NCBI RefSeq assembly: GCF_004570975.1
Contig: NZ_SPPC01000003.1
Location: forward strand, 1-64,000
DNA length: 64,000 nt
Reading direction: 5' to 3'
Source of the DNA: Barnesiella sp. WM24
Lineage (GTDB): Bacteria > Bacteroidota > Bacteroidia > Bacteroidales > Muribaculaceae
The first letter of the stretch is position 1; the number at the start of each line of letters is the position of its first letter. Positions 1 through 8,336 of the stretch are shown here, in pieces. Under the pieces are notes generated by a model. That model saw only the letters and a program-made list of their open reading frames with translations. It searched no databases and was not told the origin of the DNA. A program made the position numbers and the translations under genes.

Positions 1-593
1 ATCACATTCTTTACACAGCGCACATAGCGGACAGCGGCATTGTTGGCACATCCTTTTCTCATGCGCAGAAAATGCTCGAAGTCGTCAATTATGCCGGAGG
101 TCACATCCTTTATCGGAATATCATCCATTTTATGCGTCAGTTTGAAAAACTCCGCAAGGTAATCAACACAGCGCACCCAACGCTGATAAGTGGCTTTCAC
201 AATGTCGCCACGTTCCAGTTCCTCCTTGCGTTTCTCGTTGGTTTCATGGAACACATCGCAGAGCATTTTGGGCTTCTCGACAGTGCCGAGGAAATGGTCT
301 CGCAGTATTTTCGGATTTACCATCTTCCCATCGCGCACAAGCATATTGTGGATTTCGAGGAAACGGGCTTTCACAACCTCGATATACTTGTTAAGTTCGA
401 GGTCTCGGCGCGAGCGACCTTTGGACATGGCGCGCTTCTGATCCCAGTTCTCAGGGGCGACACTGCGTCCGAGGTTCATTTCCGAAATCTGACCGCTCAC
501 GGTGATGCGGACGAAGATTGGATATTCGCCGTTGCGGAGGGCGCGGGCTTTCCTTGCTATAAAAGACAAGGTGAAATAAGAATCATGTAACAT
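1..593 (-). CDS. Tyrosine recombinase/integrase, N-terminal part (runs off left edge)
   Basis: The minus strand is open from an ATG at 593-591 to the window edge (197 codons). It begins MLHDSYFTLSFIARKARAL and continues with NGEYPIFVRITVSGQ, the typical start of the Arm DNA-binding domain of Bacteroidetes phage/conjugative-transposon integrases. From about residue 105 it looks like the SAM-like core-binding domain (YQRWVRCVDYLAEFFKLTHK). The catalytic domain with the R-H-R-Y residues would lie left of the window and is not seen. Such enzymes cut and join attachment sites of integrative elements. The gene is transcribed away from the chromosomal genes on the right, so the element body is probably to the left. 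Family is clear; element type is unknown. Confidence 0.85.
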   Translation of the reverse strand, partial: MLHDSYFTLSFIARKARALRNGEYPIFVRITVSGQISEMNLGRSVAPENWDQKRAMSKGRSRRDLELNKYIEVVKARFLEIHNMLVRDGKMVNPKILRDHFLGTVEKPKMLCDVFHETNEKRKEELERGDIVKATYQRWVRCVDYLAEFFKLTHKMDDIPIKDVTSGIIDDFEHFLRMRKGCANNAAVRYVRCVKNV

Positions 594-703
594 AGTTTGA
601 AATTGTGGTTTAATGGTTACATAAATATAATCATTTTTGCCCAATTTCACAACAGGCAAGAGCAAGGAAATCAACGCCGTATCGCAAATCCGGTGAACAT
701 TTC

Positions 704-1095
704 CGTGAACAGGAAGAAACTTCCGGACATTGTTCACGAATTAATGTTCGACAATTTCATGATAATTCACCGTTCTGCCACCTTGTTCACGATTGAACAC
801 AATCCCAAACTCGGCTGAACAGACAGAAAAGAGTTAAAAACAAGGCTATATTAACTGTCGCGTAGTTAAAAACTTCAATTGATGTTAAATTTTGCCCGAA
901 ATCAACTCATAATTCCCGAAAAGTGGGGTTTTGAACCCGGCGGAGAGTATGCGAACCCCACTTTCAAGTTGACAAATCGCAGAAAAGCGCAGAAGATTAG
1001 GATGTTATGTTCATCGGCGTTGTCATCGTGAACAAACTGTTCACGATTTTAGCTGTTCACGAATTGTACACCGCCATACCTCACAATGTTCACGA
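704..1095. repeat. Cluster of seven TGTTCACG repeats, both orientations
   Basis: The 8-mer TGTTCACG occurs forward at 731-738, 784-791, 1038-1045, 1054-1061 and 1087-1094. It is inverted (CGTGAACA) at 704-711 and 1027-1034. Two copies form palindromes: TGTTCA-cgat-TGAACA at 784-799, and ATCGTGAACA-aac-TGTTCACGAT at 1025-1047. Their density next to a recombinase gene suggests arm-type integrase or excisionase binding sites, or repressor operators. The repeats are seen directly; the role is inference. Confidence 0.7.
1025..1047. repeat. Perfect 10-bp palindrome with 3-nt centre
   Basis: ATCGTGAACA at 1025-1034 and TGTTCACGAT at 1038-1047 are perfect inverted repeats around AAC. It contains two of the TGTTCACG copies and is the most symmetric member of the cluster, so it is a good candidate for a dimer-binding site. 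Confidence 0.7.
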
Positions 1096-1119
1096 TTCTG
1101 CCGGATAGGGGTATTACAA

Positions 1120-1152
1120 AAATCGCTGAAACTGTCTTAGTTTCAGCGATTT
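1120..1152. repeat. 13-bp perfect inverted repeat near the element boundary
   Basis: AAATCGCTGAAAC (1120-1132) and GTTTCAGCGATTT (1140-1152) are perfectly complementary with a 7-nt spacer. No T-run follows directly, so it is not a classic terminator on the plus strand. It lies exactly where the reading frame of the following gene fragment ends upstream (in-frame stop at 1127-1129). That would fit a recombination or attachment junction (inference). A second short stem, TGACCTC-gga-GAGGTCA, follows at 1177-1193. Confidence 0.6.
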
Positions 1153-1546
1153 GCAGCGTTTTACCGCTTTGTCTTGTGACCTCGGAGAGGTCAGAATTTT
1201 GGAATGTTACCGTCTGCCGAATGTGCAGGTTGGTATTGGGGGGAATGAAGTCGTTATCCCACACATCACCGTTAATACCGAATTAAACCCTCTTGCAAGT
1301 GATTACGAGTGTAATCTTGGGCTAAAATCACTGATGCAATTCGGAAAAATCCGCTTTAACATGATTGATTTTACCCTTACAACATATCCTGTGGAATTGT
1401 CGGCTATCGTTTCATCAAGGCGTAGTGTTCCAACATTTAAGTTTACCCAAGTGAAACCATTATTTTTAGATTATACCGGAATTGTGGCAATGTCAATAGC
1501 TAACGGTTTGCTCAATGTGAATGCTCCAAATGCTCCTGACCTATAA
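1151..1546 (+). pseudogene. C-terminal gene fragment, possibly retropepsin-like aspartyl protease
   Basis: The frame encodes about 131 residues and is open only back to 1130, inside the inverted repeat. The part after residue 20 reads like a protein C-terminus, with CNLGLKSLMQFGKIRF followed by N-M-I-D-F-T-L. This resembles the LG-x-x-x-L-x-x-F-x-K block near the end of retropepsin-like aspartyl proteases. No catalytic D-T/S-G triplet is present, so if the assignment is right this is a non-functional remnant cut by the element boundary. A short unknown protein is the alternative. The identification is tentative. Confidence 0.35.
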
Positions 1547-1576
1547 CACGTCTTTTCGCTAACCTCATAAGGTCCA

Positions 1577-1609
1577 TAACTTTGCCGAAAAATCAGCATT
1601 GTTATGGAC
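1577..1609 (+). promoter_or_regulatory. -7 box inside a 9-bp inverted repeat spanning a start codon
   Basis: TAACTTTGC at 1577-1585 fits the Bacteroidetes -7 consensus. GTCCATAAC at 1572-1580 and GTTATGGAC at 1601-1609 are perfect inverted repeats. One arm overlaps the -7 box and the other contains the ATG (1604) of the following fragment. It could be a repressor operator or a leader hairpin hiding the start. Confidence 0.45.
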
Positions 1610-1840
1610 TTTCTTAATTATAACTCCGTTGAGACGCTGCCGGGCTATGAAGCCCGCGCCGCGTTCACCGTCAACTCGGCTTCCGTGTTCAAGGAGGACG
1701 TGGATATTATGCCGACCATCGTAGATGATACGCTCTCTTATGTGCCAGGGGGCGGCGACAATCAGATGCCTTTCGACTTGCTCGCGCTCGTCGAGAAAGA
1801 CGAAACGGCGGGATTAACCCGCCGTTTTTATTATAGGTAA
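1604..1840 (+). pseudogene. 5' fragment of a possibly phage-derived gene, truncated into the gpmA terminator
   Basis: The frame starts MDFLNYNSVETLPGYEARAA and runs for 78 codons. The last residues (AGLTRRFYYR) are simply the translation of the gpmA terminator hairpin, so native sequence ends near 1800. The block DDTLSYVPGGGDNQMPFDLL, followed by A-L-V-E-K-D-E, resembles from memory the N-terminus of portal-like proteins of Bacteroides phages (Y-x-P-x-G-x-D-N-x-M/L-P). That family call is tentative. It has its own promoter-like box, yet lacks the bulk of any protein. Confidence 0.4.
1803..1829. terminator. Rho-independent terminator downstream of gpmA
   Basis: A 10-bp stem AAACGGCGGG (1803-1812) pairs with CCCGCCGTTT (1818-1827) around ATTAA. 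The T-run (TTTTT) is on the plus-strand side. On the minus strand, where gpmA ends, the run is only UUU. The A-rich left flank seems to have been replaced by the phage-like fragment, which suggests the recombination junction cut into this terminator. Confidence 0.75.
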
Positions 1841-2517
1841 TAGTTCTTCAGGACGCTGAACCTGTCATCAAGTTCAAATACCCAGGGCGACCCGGTAGGT
1901 ATCTCCACCTCCATTATCTCTTCAGGAGAGAGATGCAGCAGCATCATGGCGAGTGCCCGCAGGCTGTTGCCGTGGGCGGCAACAAGTACAGTCCCGTATA
2001 GATGAATCTTTGGCGAGATAATCTCTTCCCAGCATGCCCTCACGCGTTCAATCGTGTCTTTCAATGACTCAGTGAGCGGAATGTCTTCATATGCGAGATT
2101 CATGTAGCGGTCGTCATTGCCGGGATATCTCGGGTCGTCAAGTGACAGCGCCGGTGGCTGTACGTCGTAGCTGCGGCGCCATATGTGTACTTGCTCGTCG
2201 CCATACTCCTTTGCTGTCTCCGCTTTATTTAATCCCTGCAAAGCCCCGTAGTGGCGCTCATTAAGGTGCCAGTCCTTTTCGACAGGTACCCAGTCGCGGT
2301 CAAGAGCCTCTGCTGCTATCTGCAGAGTGTGGATTGCCCTTTTCAGATAAGAAGTGAAGTAATATTCAGGTAAAATGCCTGCATTAAGCATTTTTTCTCC
2401 GGCATTGCGTGCCTCCTCCTTTCCCTTGTCGGTAAGATCCACATCAGTCCATCCGGTAAATCTGTTTTCCAGATTCCACTGGCTCTCTCCATGTCTTAGA
2501 AGAACAACTTTTTTCAT
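1831..2517 (-). CDS. gpmA: 2,3-bisphosphoglycerate-dependent phosphoglycerate mutase
   Basis: This cytosolic glycolytic enzyme interconverts 3- and 2-phosphoglycerate through a phosphohistidine. The N-terminus MKKVVLLRHGESQWN carries the RHGE catalytic motif, followed by N-R-F-T-G-W-x-D-V-D-L. A second histidine lies in AAHGNSLRAL, and ERHYGALQGLNK is the family signature. Length (228 aa) is near the usual 230-250. The preferred start is 2517, which gives the usual family N-terminus; an ATG at 2526 overlaps the transporter stop as ATGA and would add three residues. Being the last gene behind the urease operon is unusual. The translational coupling implies co-transcription with urea uptake, though a separate internal promoter is possible. 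Confidence 0.96.
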   Translation of the reverse strand: MKKVVLLRHGESQWNLENRFTGWTDVDLTDKGKEEARNAGEKMLNAGILPEYYFTSYLKRAIHTLQIAAEALDRDWVPVEKDWHLNERHYGALQGLNKAETAKEYGDEQVHIWRRSYDVQPPALSLDDPRYPGNDDRYMNLAYEDIPLTESLKDTIERVRACWEEIISPKIHLYGTVLVAAHGNSLRALAMMLLHLSPEEIMEVEIPTGSPWVFELDDRFSVLKNYYL

Positions 2518-2522
2518 AATGG

Positions 2523-3500
2523 TCATGATTTGGAATTGAGTTTATACATCGGAAGCATGAAAATCCATGTCGCTATACAGAAGGGCGCTGTCAGTGTAGC
2601 TATTCCTACAGGTGACAGGAACACGTCCAGTCCGGCCTGTACAAATACGGTAAAGACAACTGCGGCAAGCGCGTAGAAGAAAGATTTTACACTCGGTTTA
2701 TAGAATGTGCATCCTATGGCTATACCTGTCAGTACAGGTGAAAATCCGAATAGTCCGTTTACGATGTCGGCGTGGTCGGCATTGAATATGATGGCGACAG
2801 CGAGTGACACGGCTGATGCAATCATCGCCCAAGCTGCCGCCCAGCGGCTGCATAGGGCAAGAGCAACTATGAAGAATATTCCGGTAACCCATGAATTTAC
2901 CAGAAACACCTGTGAGATGCCTTTAAGCCAGTATATGATAAGGTCGCCGAAAGTGTAGGTGAAATGTTCGGGTGACACTGATGTCGGCAGAGAGGCTATG
3001 GACTCTGACACAGGAGGGAGCTGTCCCATCATACGCGCCGACAGCAGTATGAACCACGAGATTACGATGAACGGGAATGTGTAGGATGTGGTATTGAACG
3101 GGGCAAACACATTGTTTAACCCTCTTCGGGCTATTACCGTTAGTGCCGAGCCGAGAATCATTGCCACCCATGCCCACACGGTGTTGCCGAGAAACGTGAA
3201 AACGGCGCATCCTACAAGGATGCCGTTAAAGCCCCATAATCCCTGGTCGCCGTCGCTCTTTGACTCAAAGATGTAGCCTGTTGCCGTCGACACGATTAGA
3301 CCGGTGAGTGCGCCCCATGCCACAAGAGGCATGCTTTCCCCGTCAGGACCGTAACAACCCCAGAATATTCCGGCAAGTATCAGCAGACCTGTCCAGGCAC
3401 TTCCCTGAAACATCACCTGTCCTGCTCCCTTGAGAGTCCCCGAGATATAAGTCATCAGGGTGCGCTGTTGAGTGCTTCCTGATCTAACATTAGTTGCCAT
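2523..3500 (-). CDS. UT-family urea transporter
   Basis: This 325-residue integral membrane protein is mostly hydrophobic, with about ten transmembrane segments. The early block GTLKGAGQVMFQGSAWTGLL matches the UT (SLC14-like) family start, and TSYTFPF and TLTAPF stand where the two L-P-x-x-T-x-P-F signatures lie. DGDQGLWGFNGILVG is also typical. It should form a passive urea channel in the inner membrane. It lies 28 bp downstream of ureD on the same strand and overlaps gpmA by 4 nt if gpmA starts at its first ATG. Its place at the end of a complete urease operon strongly supports urea rather than another amide as substrate. Confidence 0.92.
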   Translation of the reverse strand: MATNVRSGSTQQRTLMTYISGTLKGAGQVMFQGSAWTGLLILAGIFWGCYGPDGESMPLVAWGALTGLIVSTATGYIFESKSDGDQGLWGFNGILVGCAVFTFLGNTVWAWVAMILGSALTVIARRGLNNVFAPFNTTSYTFPFIVISWFILLSARMMGQLPPVSESIASLPTSVSPEHFTYTFGDLIIYWLKGISQVFLVNSWVTGIFFIVALALCSRWAAAWAMIASAVSLAVAIIFNADHADIVNGLFGFSPVLTGIAIGCTFYKPSVKSFFYALAAVVFTVFVQAGLDVFLSPVGIATLTAPFCIATWIFMLPMYKLNSKS

Positions 3501-3528
3501 ATCATTATTTTTTATTATTAGTTAAACA

Positions 3529-4470
3529 TTATCGCCATGGGAAATCAGGAAGCACCGGTTTGCCCTTTACAGCCTGCCTTACGGCGGAGCAAAATTCTCT
3601 TACCCGTGTCTTGACCGGTTGAGTCTCCATTCCGAGAACCTTATATAATAGTCCGGAATTATTGGGCAGCCGTGTTAGTCCTGTAGCAACTTTCCCGTTT
3701 TCAAAAAATCCCACCTCCGTGGCTTCATATATCTTTTCGGCTTTATCAGGCGGTGTAAGCACTATCACGTTGGCATACATGTCATACTTGCCCATAAGAC
3801 CAAGATTGCGCAGCGGGTAGTCGTGGGGCTCGATTATGAATTTTTCTCTAAACAGGCGTTGCCCGTCGGGGCGTCGTGCATCACACGTGACCGAGAGGAT
3901 GTCGTATTTAAATATCTCGTTGTCGCGGTGTTTCCTGCCACACATGAACAGCTCGCTGTAAAACATCGTTGCCGTAGGATGACAGATTATGTCAGTATAT
4001 GTGATATAGCGCGAATTCAGACACGGGATGGTTGCCTCCGGCATAAATTCAAGATAACTGTCCTCTTCCAGCGTAATTTTCTGATACAGTGCGGAAAAAT
4101 TATCTTTCATTTCCGCAATCTTTGTCGCGGCGCCTGTAGTGACATGTCCGATTGAGCCGCGTCGCATTTCGATTTCCTGCTCGTAGCGGTCACCGTCGAC
4201 ATTCGGTCCTCCTGATGAAAGGATATAGACGACCGGCATCTCCGGCATTGCCTCGTCGCAGTAAAGTTCCTGCTGTACAATCAACGGCGCGATACGTTCA
4301 TGATCTCTAAGTATGCTCTTTCCGTCGGAGTCTAATTCAAAGCCAAGACGCAGGTATCCTACCTTTCCCGGCGCGCCAAGATACATGGCGCGCGTAGGAT
4401 TGTTATATGGCTGCATCTCGCGCATTGCAACGATGCGTTGCATTTCCGGTGCGTTATATACATCTTTCAT
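3529..4470 (-). CDS. ureD: Urease accessory protein UreD (UreH)
   Basis: UreD is the scaffold that binds apo-urease and, with UreF and UreG, delivers nickel through an internal tunnel. The protein has 313 residues, slightly longer than the usual 270-300. The diagnostic block VYILSSGGPNVDGDRYEQE is followed by VTTGAATKIAEM, equivalent to the GG-x-x-x-G-D and T-T-x-A-A-T-K motifs of the family. It follows ureG by 26 bp. Order A-B-C-E-F-G-D with ureD last is common outside Proteobacteria. Family is confident from motifs and context. Confidence 0.93.
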   Translation of the reverse strand: MKDVYNAPEMQRIVAMREMQPYNNPTRAMYLGAPGKVGYLRLGFELDSDGKSILRDHERIAPLIVQQELYCDEAMPEMPVVYILSSGGPNVDGDRYEQEIEMRRGSIGHVTTGAATKIAEMKDNFSALYQKITLEEDSYLEFMPEATIPCLNSRYITYTDIICHPTATMFYSELFMCGRKHRDNEIFKYDILSVTCDARRPDGQRLFREKFIIEPHDYPLRNLGLMGKYDMYANVIVLTPPDKAEKIYEATEVGFFENGKVATGLTRLPNNSGLLYKVLGMETQPVKTRVREFCSAVRQAVKGKPVLPDFPWR

Positions 4471-4496
4471 CAGGGATTCCGTTTAGTCAGTTATGT

Positions 4497-5126
4497 TCAG
4501 TCCTGTGCCTTCTCGTGGTCGAAGAGCGCCATAGCCTTGATTAAGGCGACAAGTTCTTCGATGCCTTCTCCGGTCATGCAGTTGGTAAATACAAACGGTT
4601 TGCCGGGACGCATCAGTTTTGAATCGTGATCCATTACTTCCAGTGAGGCATGGACATATGGCGCAAGGTCGGTCTTGTTGATTACAAGTATATCGCTTTG
4701 CGAGATACCGGGCCCGTCTTTACGTGGAATCTTGTCGCCAGCCGCGACATCAATTACATAAATGAAGAAGTCCACAAGGGCGGGGGAGAATGTCAGTGTC
4801 AGATTATCGCCGCCCGATTCTATCAGTACAATGTCAGTGTCAGGGAATTTCGCTTCCATCTCTTCCACCGCCGCTATGTTCATGGACGGGTCCTCTCTGA
4901 CCGCTGTGTGAGGGCATGCCCCTGTCTCGACACCGATTATGCGGTCTTCAAGCAGCACTCCTTTCAACATTCGGCGCACATGTTTGGCGTCTTCAGTGGT
5001 TACAATATCATTGGTTATGATAAGGACTTTGAATCCTTCTTTAAGCAAGTGGGGGGTTATCGCCTCGATTAAGGCGGTTTTTCCCGACCCTACGGGTCCT
5101 CCTATTCCAATTCTGCAGGTGCTCAT
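4497..5126 (-). CDS. ureG: Urease accessory GTPase UreG
   Basis: This SIMIBI-class GTPase hydrolyses GTP to drive nickel transfer into urease. The P-loop is GPVGSGKT at residues 10-17. The nickel-binding Cys-Pro-His motif is C71-P72-H73 in [17 protein letters not shown], and [14 protein letters not shown] and [10 protein letters not shown] (guanine recognition, NKTD) are typical. At 209 aa it has the normal length and lacks the histidine-rich N-terminal extension of some UreG proteins; the histidine store is on UreE instead. It sits between ureF and ureD on one strand. Confidence 0.97.
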   Translation of the reverse strand: MSTCRIGIGGPVGSGKTALIEAITPHLLKEGFKVLIITNDIVTTEDAKHVRRMLKGVLLEDRIIGVETGACPHTAVREDPSMNIAAVEEMEAKFPDTDIVLIESGGDNLTLTFSPALVDFFIYVIDVAAGDKIPRKDGPGISQSDILVINKTDLAPYVHASLEVMDHDSKLMRPGKPFVFTNCMTGEGIEELVALIKAMALFDHEKAQD

Positions 5127-5162
5127 ATAATAAAGAGTTTTTTTGTTGAAATTTTTTTGTTG

Positions 5163-5858
5163 TCAATTCATGAACATACGCATATTTCCTTTCTCATGAA
5201 GCGACGCCATTATGTCCATTCCGGGAACAAAGGCTCTCATGTCCTCGTAGCCCATTTCTTTTACGTGCATGTAGTCGTCGGCGATGCGCGGGGCAAGGTC
5301 ATATGCTATTTTCTGGGTGTCATAGTGTGACACGCGCACACATCGCAAAGCGGCTCCGAGTATCATGTTCACCACTCCGAATTGCTGTGATGTAAACATC
5401 TCCTCCTCCGATATGCCGGCGTGTTGCATCGCTATCGCCTGTGCTATAGGATATGTACCGGCCGTGACCCCCTGGTTGATGTCTTTTAAGAAGCGTGTCA
5501 TCATAGGGCAATCCGTTATGTGGACCATGAGTTCAGCCATTTTCTTACCCATGCGTAATACCATCTGGCGTGCCTCGTCGTTCATTTTGCAAAGTATGAC
5601 TTCCTCGTCGGCATGAAGCACTTCTTCGTAGTTGCCGGCTGCCGCCGCGCGGTAGGCAAGTATTGACGCGATTCCGTCGCTGAACGCTGATTGTATTGAA
5701 GCCGCTTCTACATATTGCCGCAAGGTGTCGGCGTTGTGAACGATTTTTTCATAAGACGCAGTCTCCAGTCCGTTGGAAAATGAGAAGTTTCCGACAGGAA
5801 ATTGCGAGTCACTCATCTCAAGAAGCCGCATGGTTGATATAATGGATGTCAAACTCAT
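5163..5858 (-). CDS. ureF: Urease accessory protein UreF
   Basis: UreF is an all-helical protein that bridges UreD and UreG and checks the coupling of GTP hydrolysis to nickel delivery. The sequence has 231 residues with the family start LLEMSDSQFPVGNFSFSNGL followed by ETASYEKIV, and later GITAGTYP-like (GVTAGTYPIAQAIA) and NMILGAALRCVRVSH segments. It lies between ureE and ureG with short gaps (41 and 36 bp), so it is part of the same transcription unit. Confidence 0.94.
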   Translation of the reverse strand: MSLTSIISTMRLLEMSDSQFPVGNFSFSNGLETASYEKIVHNADTLRQYVEAASIQSAFSDGIASILAYRAAAAGNYEEVLHADEEVILCKMNDEARQMVLRMGKKMAELMVHITDCPMMTRFLKDINQGVTAGTYPIAQAIAMQHAGISEEEMFTSQQFGVVNMILGAALRCVRVSHYDTQKIAYDLAPRIADDYMHVKEMGYEDMRAFVPGMDIMASLHEKGNMRMFMN

Positions 5859-5899
5859 ACTGATGACGTAGAAATATGGTGTTTATGTATGGTGATATA

Positions 5900-6526
5900 T
5901 CAGTGGCAGTGGGTAGTGCCGTCAGGATGGGTGTGCATGTGCCCGTGTTCGTGGTGATGCATCGGGTCGGCATGTACATGAGAGTGGCTTTCCTGAGCGG
6001 TGCCACCAAACAGGTTGCGTATCTCATGAGGCGCGAGATAGGGTATCACCTCTTTGCCGGCTTGAAATTCATAGGTCACCCCGGGAATGGAGTGGGTGTA
6101 CATGACGCTTTCCATCACCTTTTTGTCAACGGTGAGCGGTATGTATACCTTGGTGCCTTTTATGACTGCAGGCCAGTGCTGATTGCCGATTGCATGCCCG
6201 AGTTCTATACAAGTCTCTATGATTTTCAGCTTGTCTTCTTTTTCTACGGCGGCAAGGTCAATCACAAATACTGGGCTGAGTTCGATGCGTGCCACGATGG
6301 CTCTTTTTGTCTCCGGGTCATATTCAAGCACGTCGCCTTCGATAAGCTGATGATTGCGCTTGAGGGCGACTGCACATTGTGTGCCTTTGTCGCCGGTCAC
6401 GATAAATCGGCTTTTCTGGGCAGTCCATTGGTCAAGATCCAGATACTCTATATCGGCATCCGATAGTTTTTTTGCAAGTTCGGCGTTGCCGTGAATGTTA
6501 CCGATTACCTCACTGAATATTTTCAT
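5900..6526 (-). CDS. ureE: Urease nickel metallochaperone UreE with histidine-rich tail
   Basis: UreE binds nickel and passes it to UreG. The N-terminal peptide-binding domain and C-terminal metal domain are present. The conserved metal site is GHAIGNQHWP at residues 110-119 (H111, H117). From residue 181 to the end (208) there are twelve histidines, for example HHHEHGHMHTH, forming a nickel-storage tail as in Klebsiella UreE. The tail makes the protein longer than tail-less homologues (about 150 aa). It lies 71 bp after ureC. No nickel importer is encoded in the window, so the tail may help buffer scarce nickel (inference). Confidence 0.95.
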   Translation of the reverse strand: MKIFSEVIGNIHGNAELAKKLSDADIEYLDLDQWTAQKSRFIVTGDKGTQCAVALKRNHQLIEGDVLEYDPETKRAIVARIELSPVFVIDLAAVEKEDKLKIIETCIELGHAIGNQHWPAVIKGTKVYIPLTVDKKVMESVMYTHSIPGVTYEFQAGKEVIPYLAPHEIRNLFGGTAQESHSHVHADPMHHHEHGHMHTHPDGTTHCH

Positions 6527-6597
6527 AAATAAGAGTTGTTTGTATGGGTTAAATATTCACTGCACGCCTATAAAGAGCGTGCAGTGAGTATAATAAT

Positions 6598-8316
6598 TTA
6601 GCTGAACCAATATAATTGGGCGAGTGAGAAGCTTGGTGCCGGTGGAACGTAGGCGAGCTCTCCGTCGACATAGACATAGAATGTTTCAGGATTTATCTCT
6701 ATGTGCGGCATGGCTGTGTTACGTACCATGTCATACTTGGAAATCTGACGGGTTCCGTGGACAGCATAACATTGACGCTGAAGCCCGAGCTTATCAGGCA
6801 CACCTGCCTCGATGGAACAACGTGACATAAGATTTACGCAAGTTGCACCGATTGCTTTTCCGAAAGCGCCATACATAGGTCTCATGTAAATAGGCTGCGG
6901 GGTTGGCAGTGACGCGTTCGGGTCGCCCATCTGTGCCCAGTTGATAAAGCCTCCCTTTATGACCATCTTGGGCTTTGTTCCGAAGAATGCCGGTTCCCAG
7001 AGCACGAGGTCGGCAATTTTGCCTTTTTCAATAGAACCGAGTATGTCGGAACATCCGTAGGTGATAGCCGGGTTTATGGTCACCTTGGCGAGATATCGCA
7101 ATACACGGAAGTTATCGTTGCTGTCGCTGTCTTCGCGGAGCTTACCGCGTACATCCTTCATGTAGCTTGCCATCTGGAATGAGCGCATAAACGATTCGCC
7201 GACACGACCCATTGCCTGAGAGTCACTTGACACCATTGAAAGCACACCGAGGTCGTGAAGAATATTTTCGGCTGATTGTGTCTCCGGGCGCACACGGCTC
7301 TCGGCAAATGCGACATCACTTGGAATATTGGGATTCAAGTTGTGGCACACCATAATCATGTCAAACAACTCTGCCTTTGAATTAATACCGAATGGCAGGG
7401 TGGGGTTGGTTGATGAAGGCAGTACATTTGCCATTGACGCCACTTTCAGAAGGTCGGGTGCGTGACCTCCGCCGGCACCTTCAGTGTGGTAGGTGTGGAT
7501 TGTACGTCCGTCCATAGCCGCGATGGTGTCTTCCACATATCCGGCTTCGTTCAGTGTATCAGTGTGGATTGCCACCTGTACGTCAAGACGGTCGGCTGAA
7601 TCAAGGCAGGCTCTGATGGCTGCAGGGGTTGAGCCCCAGTCTTCGTGAATCTTATATCCGCAGCTTCCTGCATAAATCTGCTCGTCAAGTGTCTCTTTTA
7701 CCGAACTGTTACCCTTTGCGAGACATCCGTAGTTGATAGGTATTCCCTCAAATGATTCCAGCATCTTATACATGTTCCATACACCGGAAGTGATGGTGGT
7801 GCCGTTGGTTCCGTCGGTCGGACCGATACCACCGCCGATAAGTGTGGTTATACCATTGGACAGGCAGTCATATGCCTGCTGCGGGGAGATATGGTGAACG
7901 TGACCGTCAATAGCGGCTGCTGTAAGGATTAGATGCTCGCCTGAAATGGCATCGGTCGACGGACCTGTCACCAGGTCGGGAGATACACCGTCCATCACAT
8001 CAGGGTTACCTGCCTTGCCTATGCCTGCGATTTTGCCGTCCTTGATGCCGACATCGGCTTTGACGACTCCTAAGATAGGGTCAAGGATGGTGACATTGGT
8101 TATCACGAGGTCAAGAGATCCACCCTTGACCGAGTAGCGGTTGGCAAGTCCCATGCCGTCGCGAAGGGTTTTACCGCCACCATAAACAGCCTCGTCACCG
8201 TAGACGCGAAGATCCTTTTCAATCTCGACATACAAGTGAGTGTTGCCAAGACGTATTTTATCACCTACAGTAGGTCCGAAGAGGTTGTTATTTTCTTGTC
8301 TGGAAATAGTTGCCAT
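6598..8316 (-). CDS. ureC: Urease alpha (catalytic) subunit UreC
   Basis: This subunit hydrolyses urea to ammonia and carbamate at a dinuclear nickel site in the cytoplasm. All expected residues can be placed with a constant +5 offset from Klebsiella numbering: H139 and H141 (GHVHHISP), carbamylated K222 (GYKIHEDWG), H251, H277, D365 (MVSSDSQ), and flap residues C324 and H325 in MVCHNLN. The residue after the flap His is Asn instead of the common His; it is not catalytic. Length (572) is normal, so the enzyme should be active. The gene lies 20 bp downstream of ureB. Confidence 0.98.
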   Translation of the reverse strand: MATISRQENNNLFGPTVGDKIRLGNTHLYVEIEKDLRVYGDEAVYGGGKTLRDGMGLANRYSVKGGSLDLVITNVTILDPILGVVKADVGIKDGKIAGIGKAGNPDVMDGVSPDLVTGPSTDAISGEHLILTAAAIDGHVHHISPQQAYDCLSNGITTLIGGGIGPTDGTNGTTITSGVWNMYKMLESFEGIPINYGCLAKGNSSVKETLDEQIYAGSCGYKIHEDWGSTPAAIRACLDSADRLDVQVAIHTDTLNEAGYVEDTIAAMDGRTIHTYHTEGAGGGHAPDLLKVASMANVLPSSTNPTLPFGINSKAELFDMIMVCHNLNPNIPSDVAFAESRVRPETQSAENILHDLGVLSMVSSDSQAMGRVGESFMRSFQMASYMKDVRGKLREDSDSNDNFRVLRYLAKVTINPAITYGCSDILGSIEKGKIADLVLWEPAFFGTKPKMVIKGGFINWAQMGDPNASLPTPQPIYMRPMYGAFGKAIGATCVNLMSRCSIEAGVPDKLGLQRQCYAVHGTRQISKYDMVRNTAMPHIEINPETFYVYVDGELAYVPPAPSFSLAQLYWFS

Positions 8317-8336
8317 AATTTAAAAATTTGAGAGAT

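Larger units (their letters stand above)
594..1119. other. Non-coding AT-rich end of a putative integrative element
   Basis: No convincing gene is present in these roughly 525 bases between the recombinase start and the 13-bp inverted repeat at 1120. The stretch holds the TGTTCACG repeat cluster (listed separately). Short frames on both strands show no recognisable protein. By position it is the regulatory and attachment region of the element that encodes the recombinase (inference). Confidence 0.5.

Noticed and set aside
72-590. Long plus-strand frame of 172 codons at the left edge
   Set aside because: It is the antisense shadow of the recombinase, whose minus-strand translation gives clear Arm-domain and SAM-like sequence.
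1049-1264. Minus-strand frame of 71 codons over the inverted repeat
   Set aside because: It reads straight through the 13-bp repeat and the TGTTCACG cluster and has no recognisable protein features.
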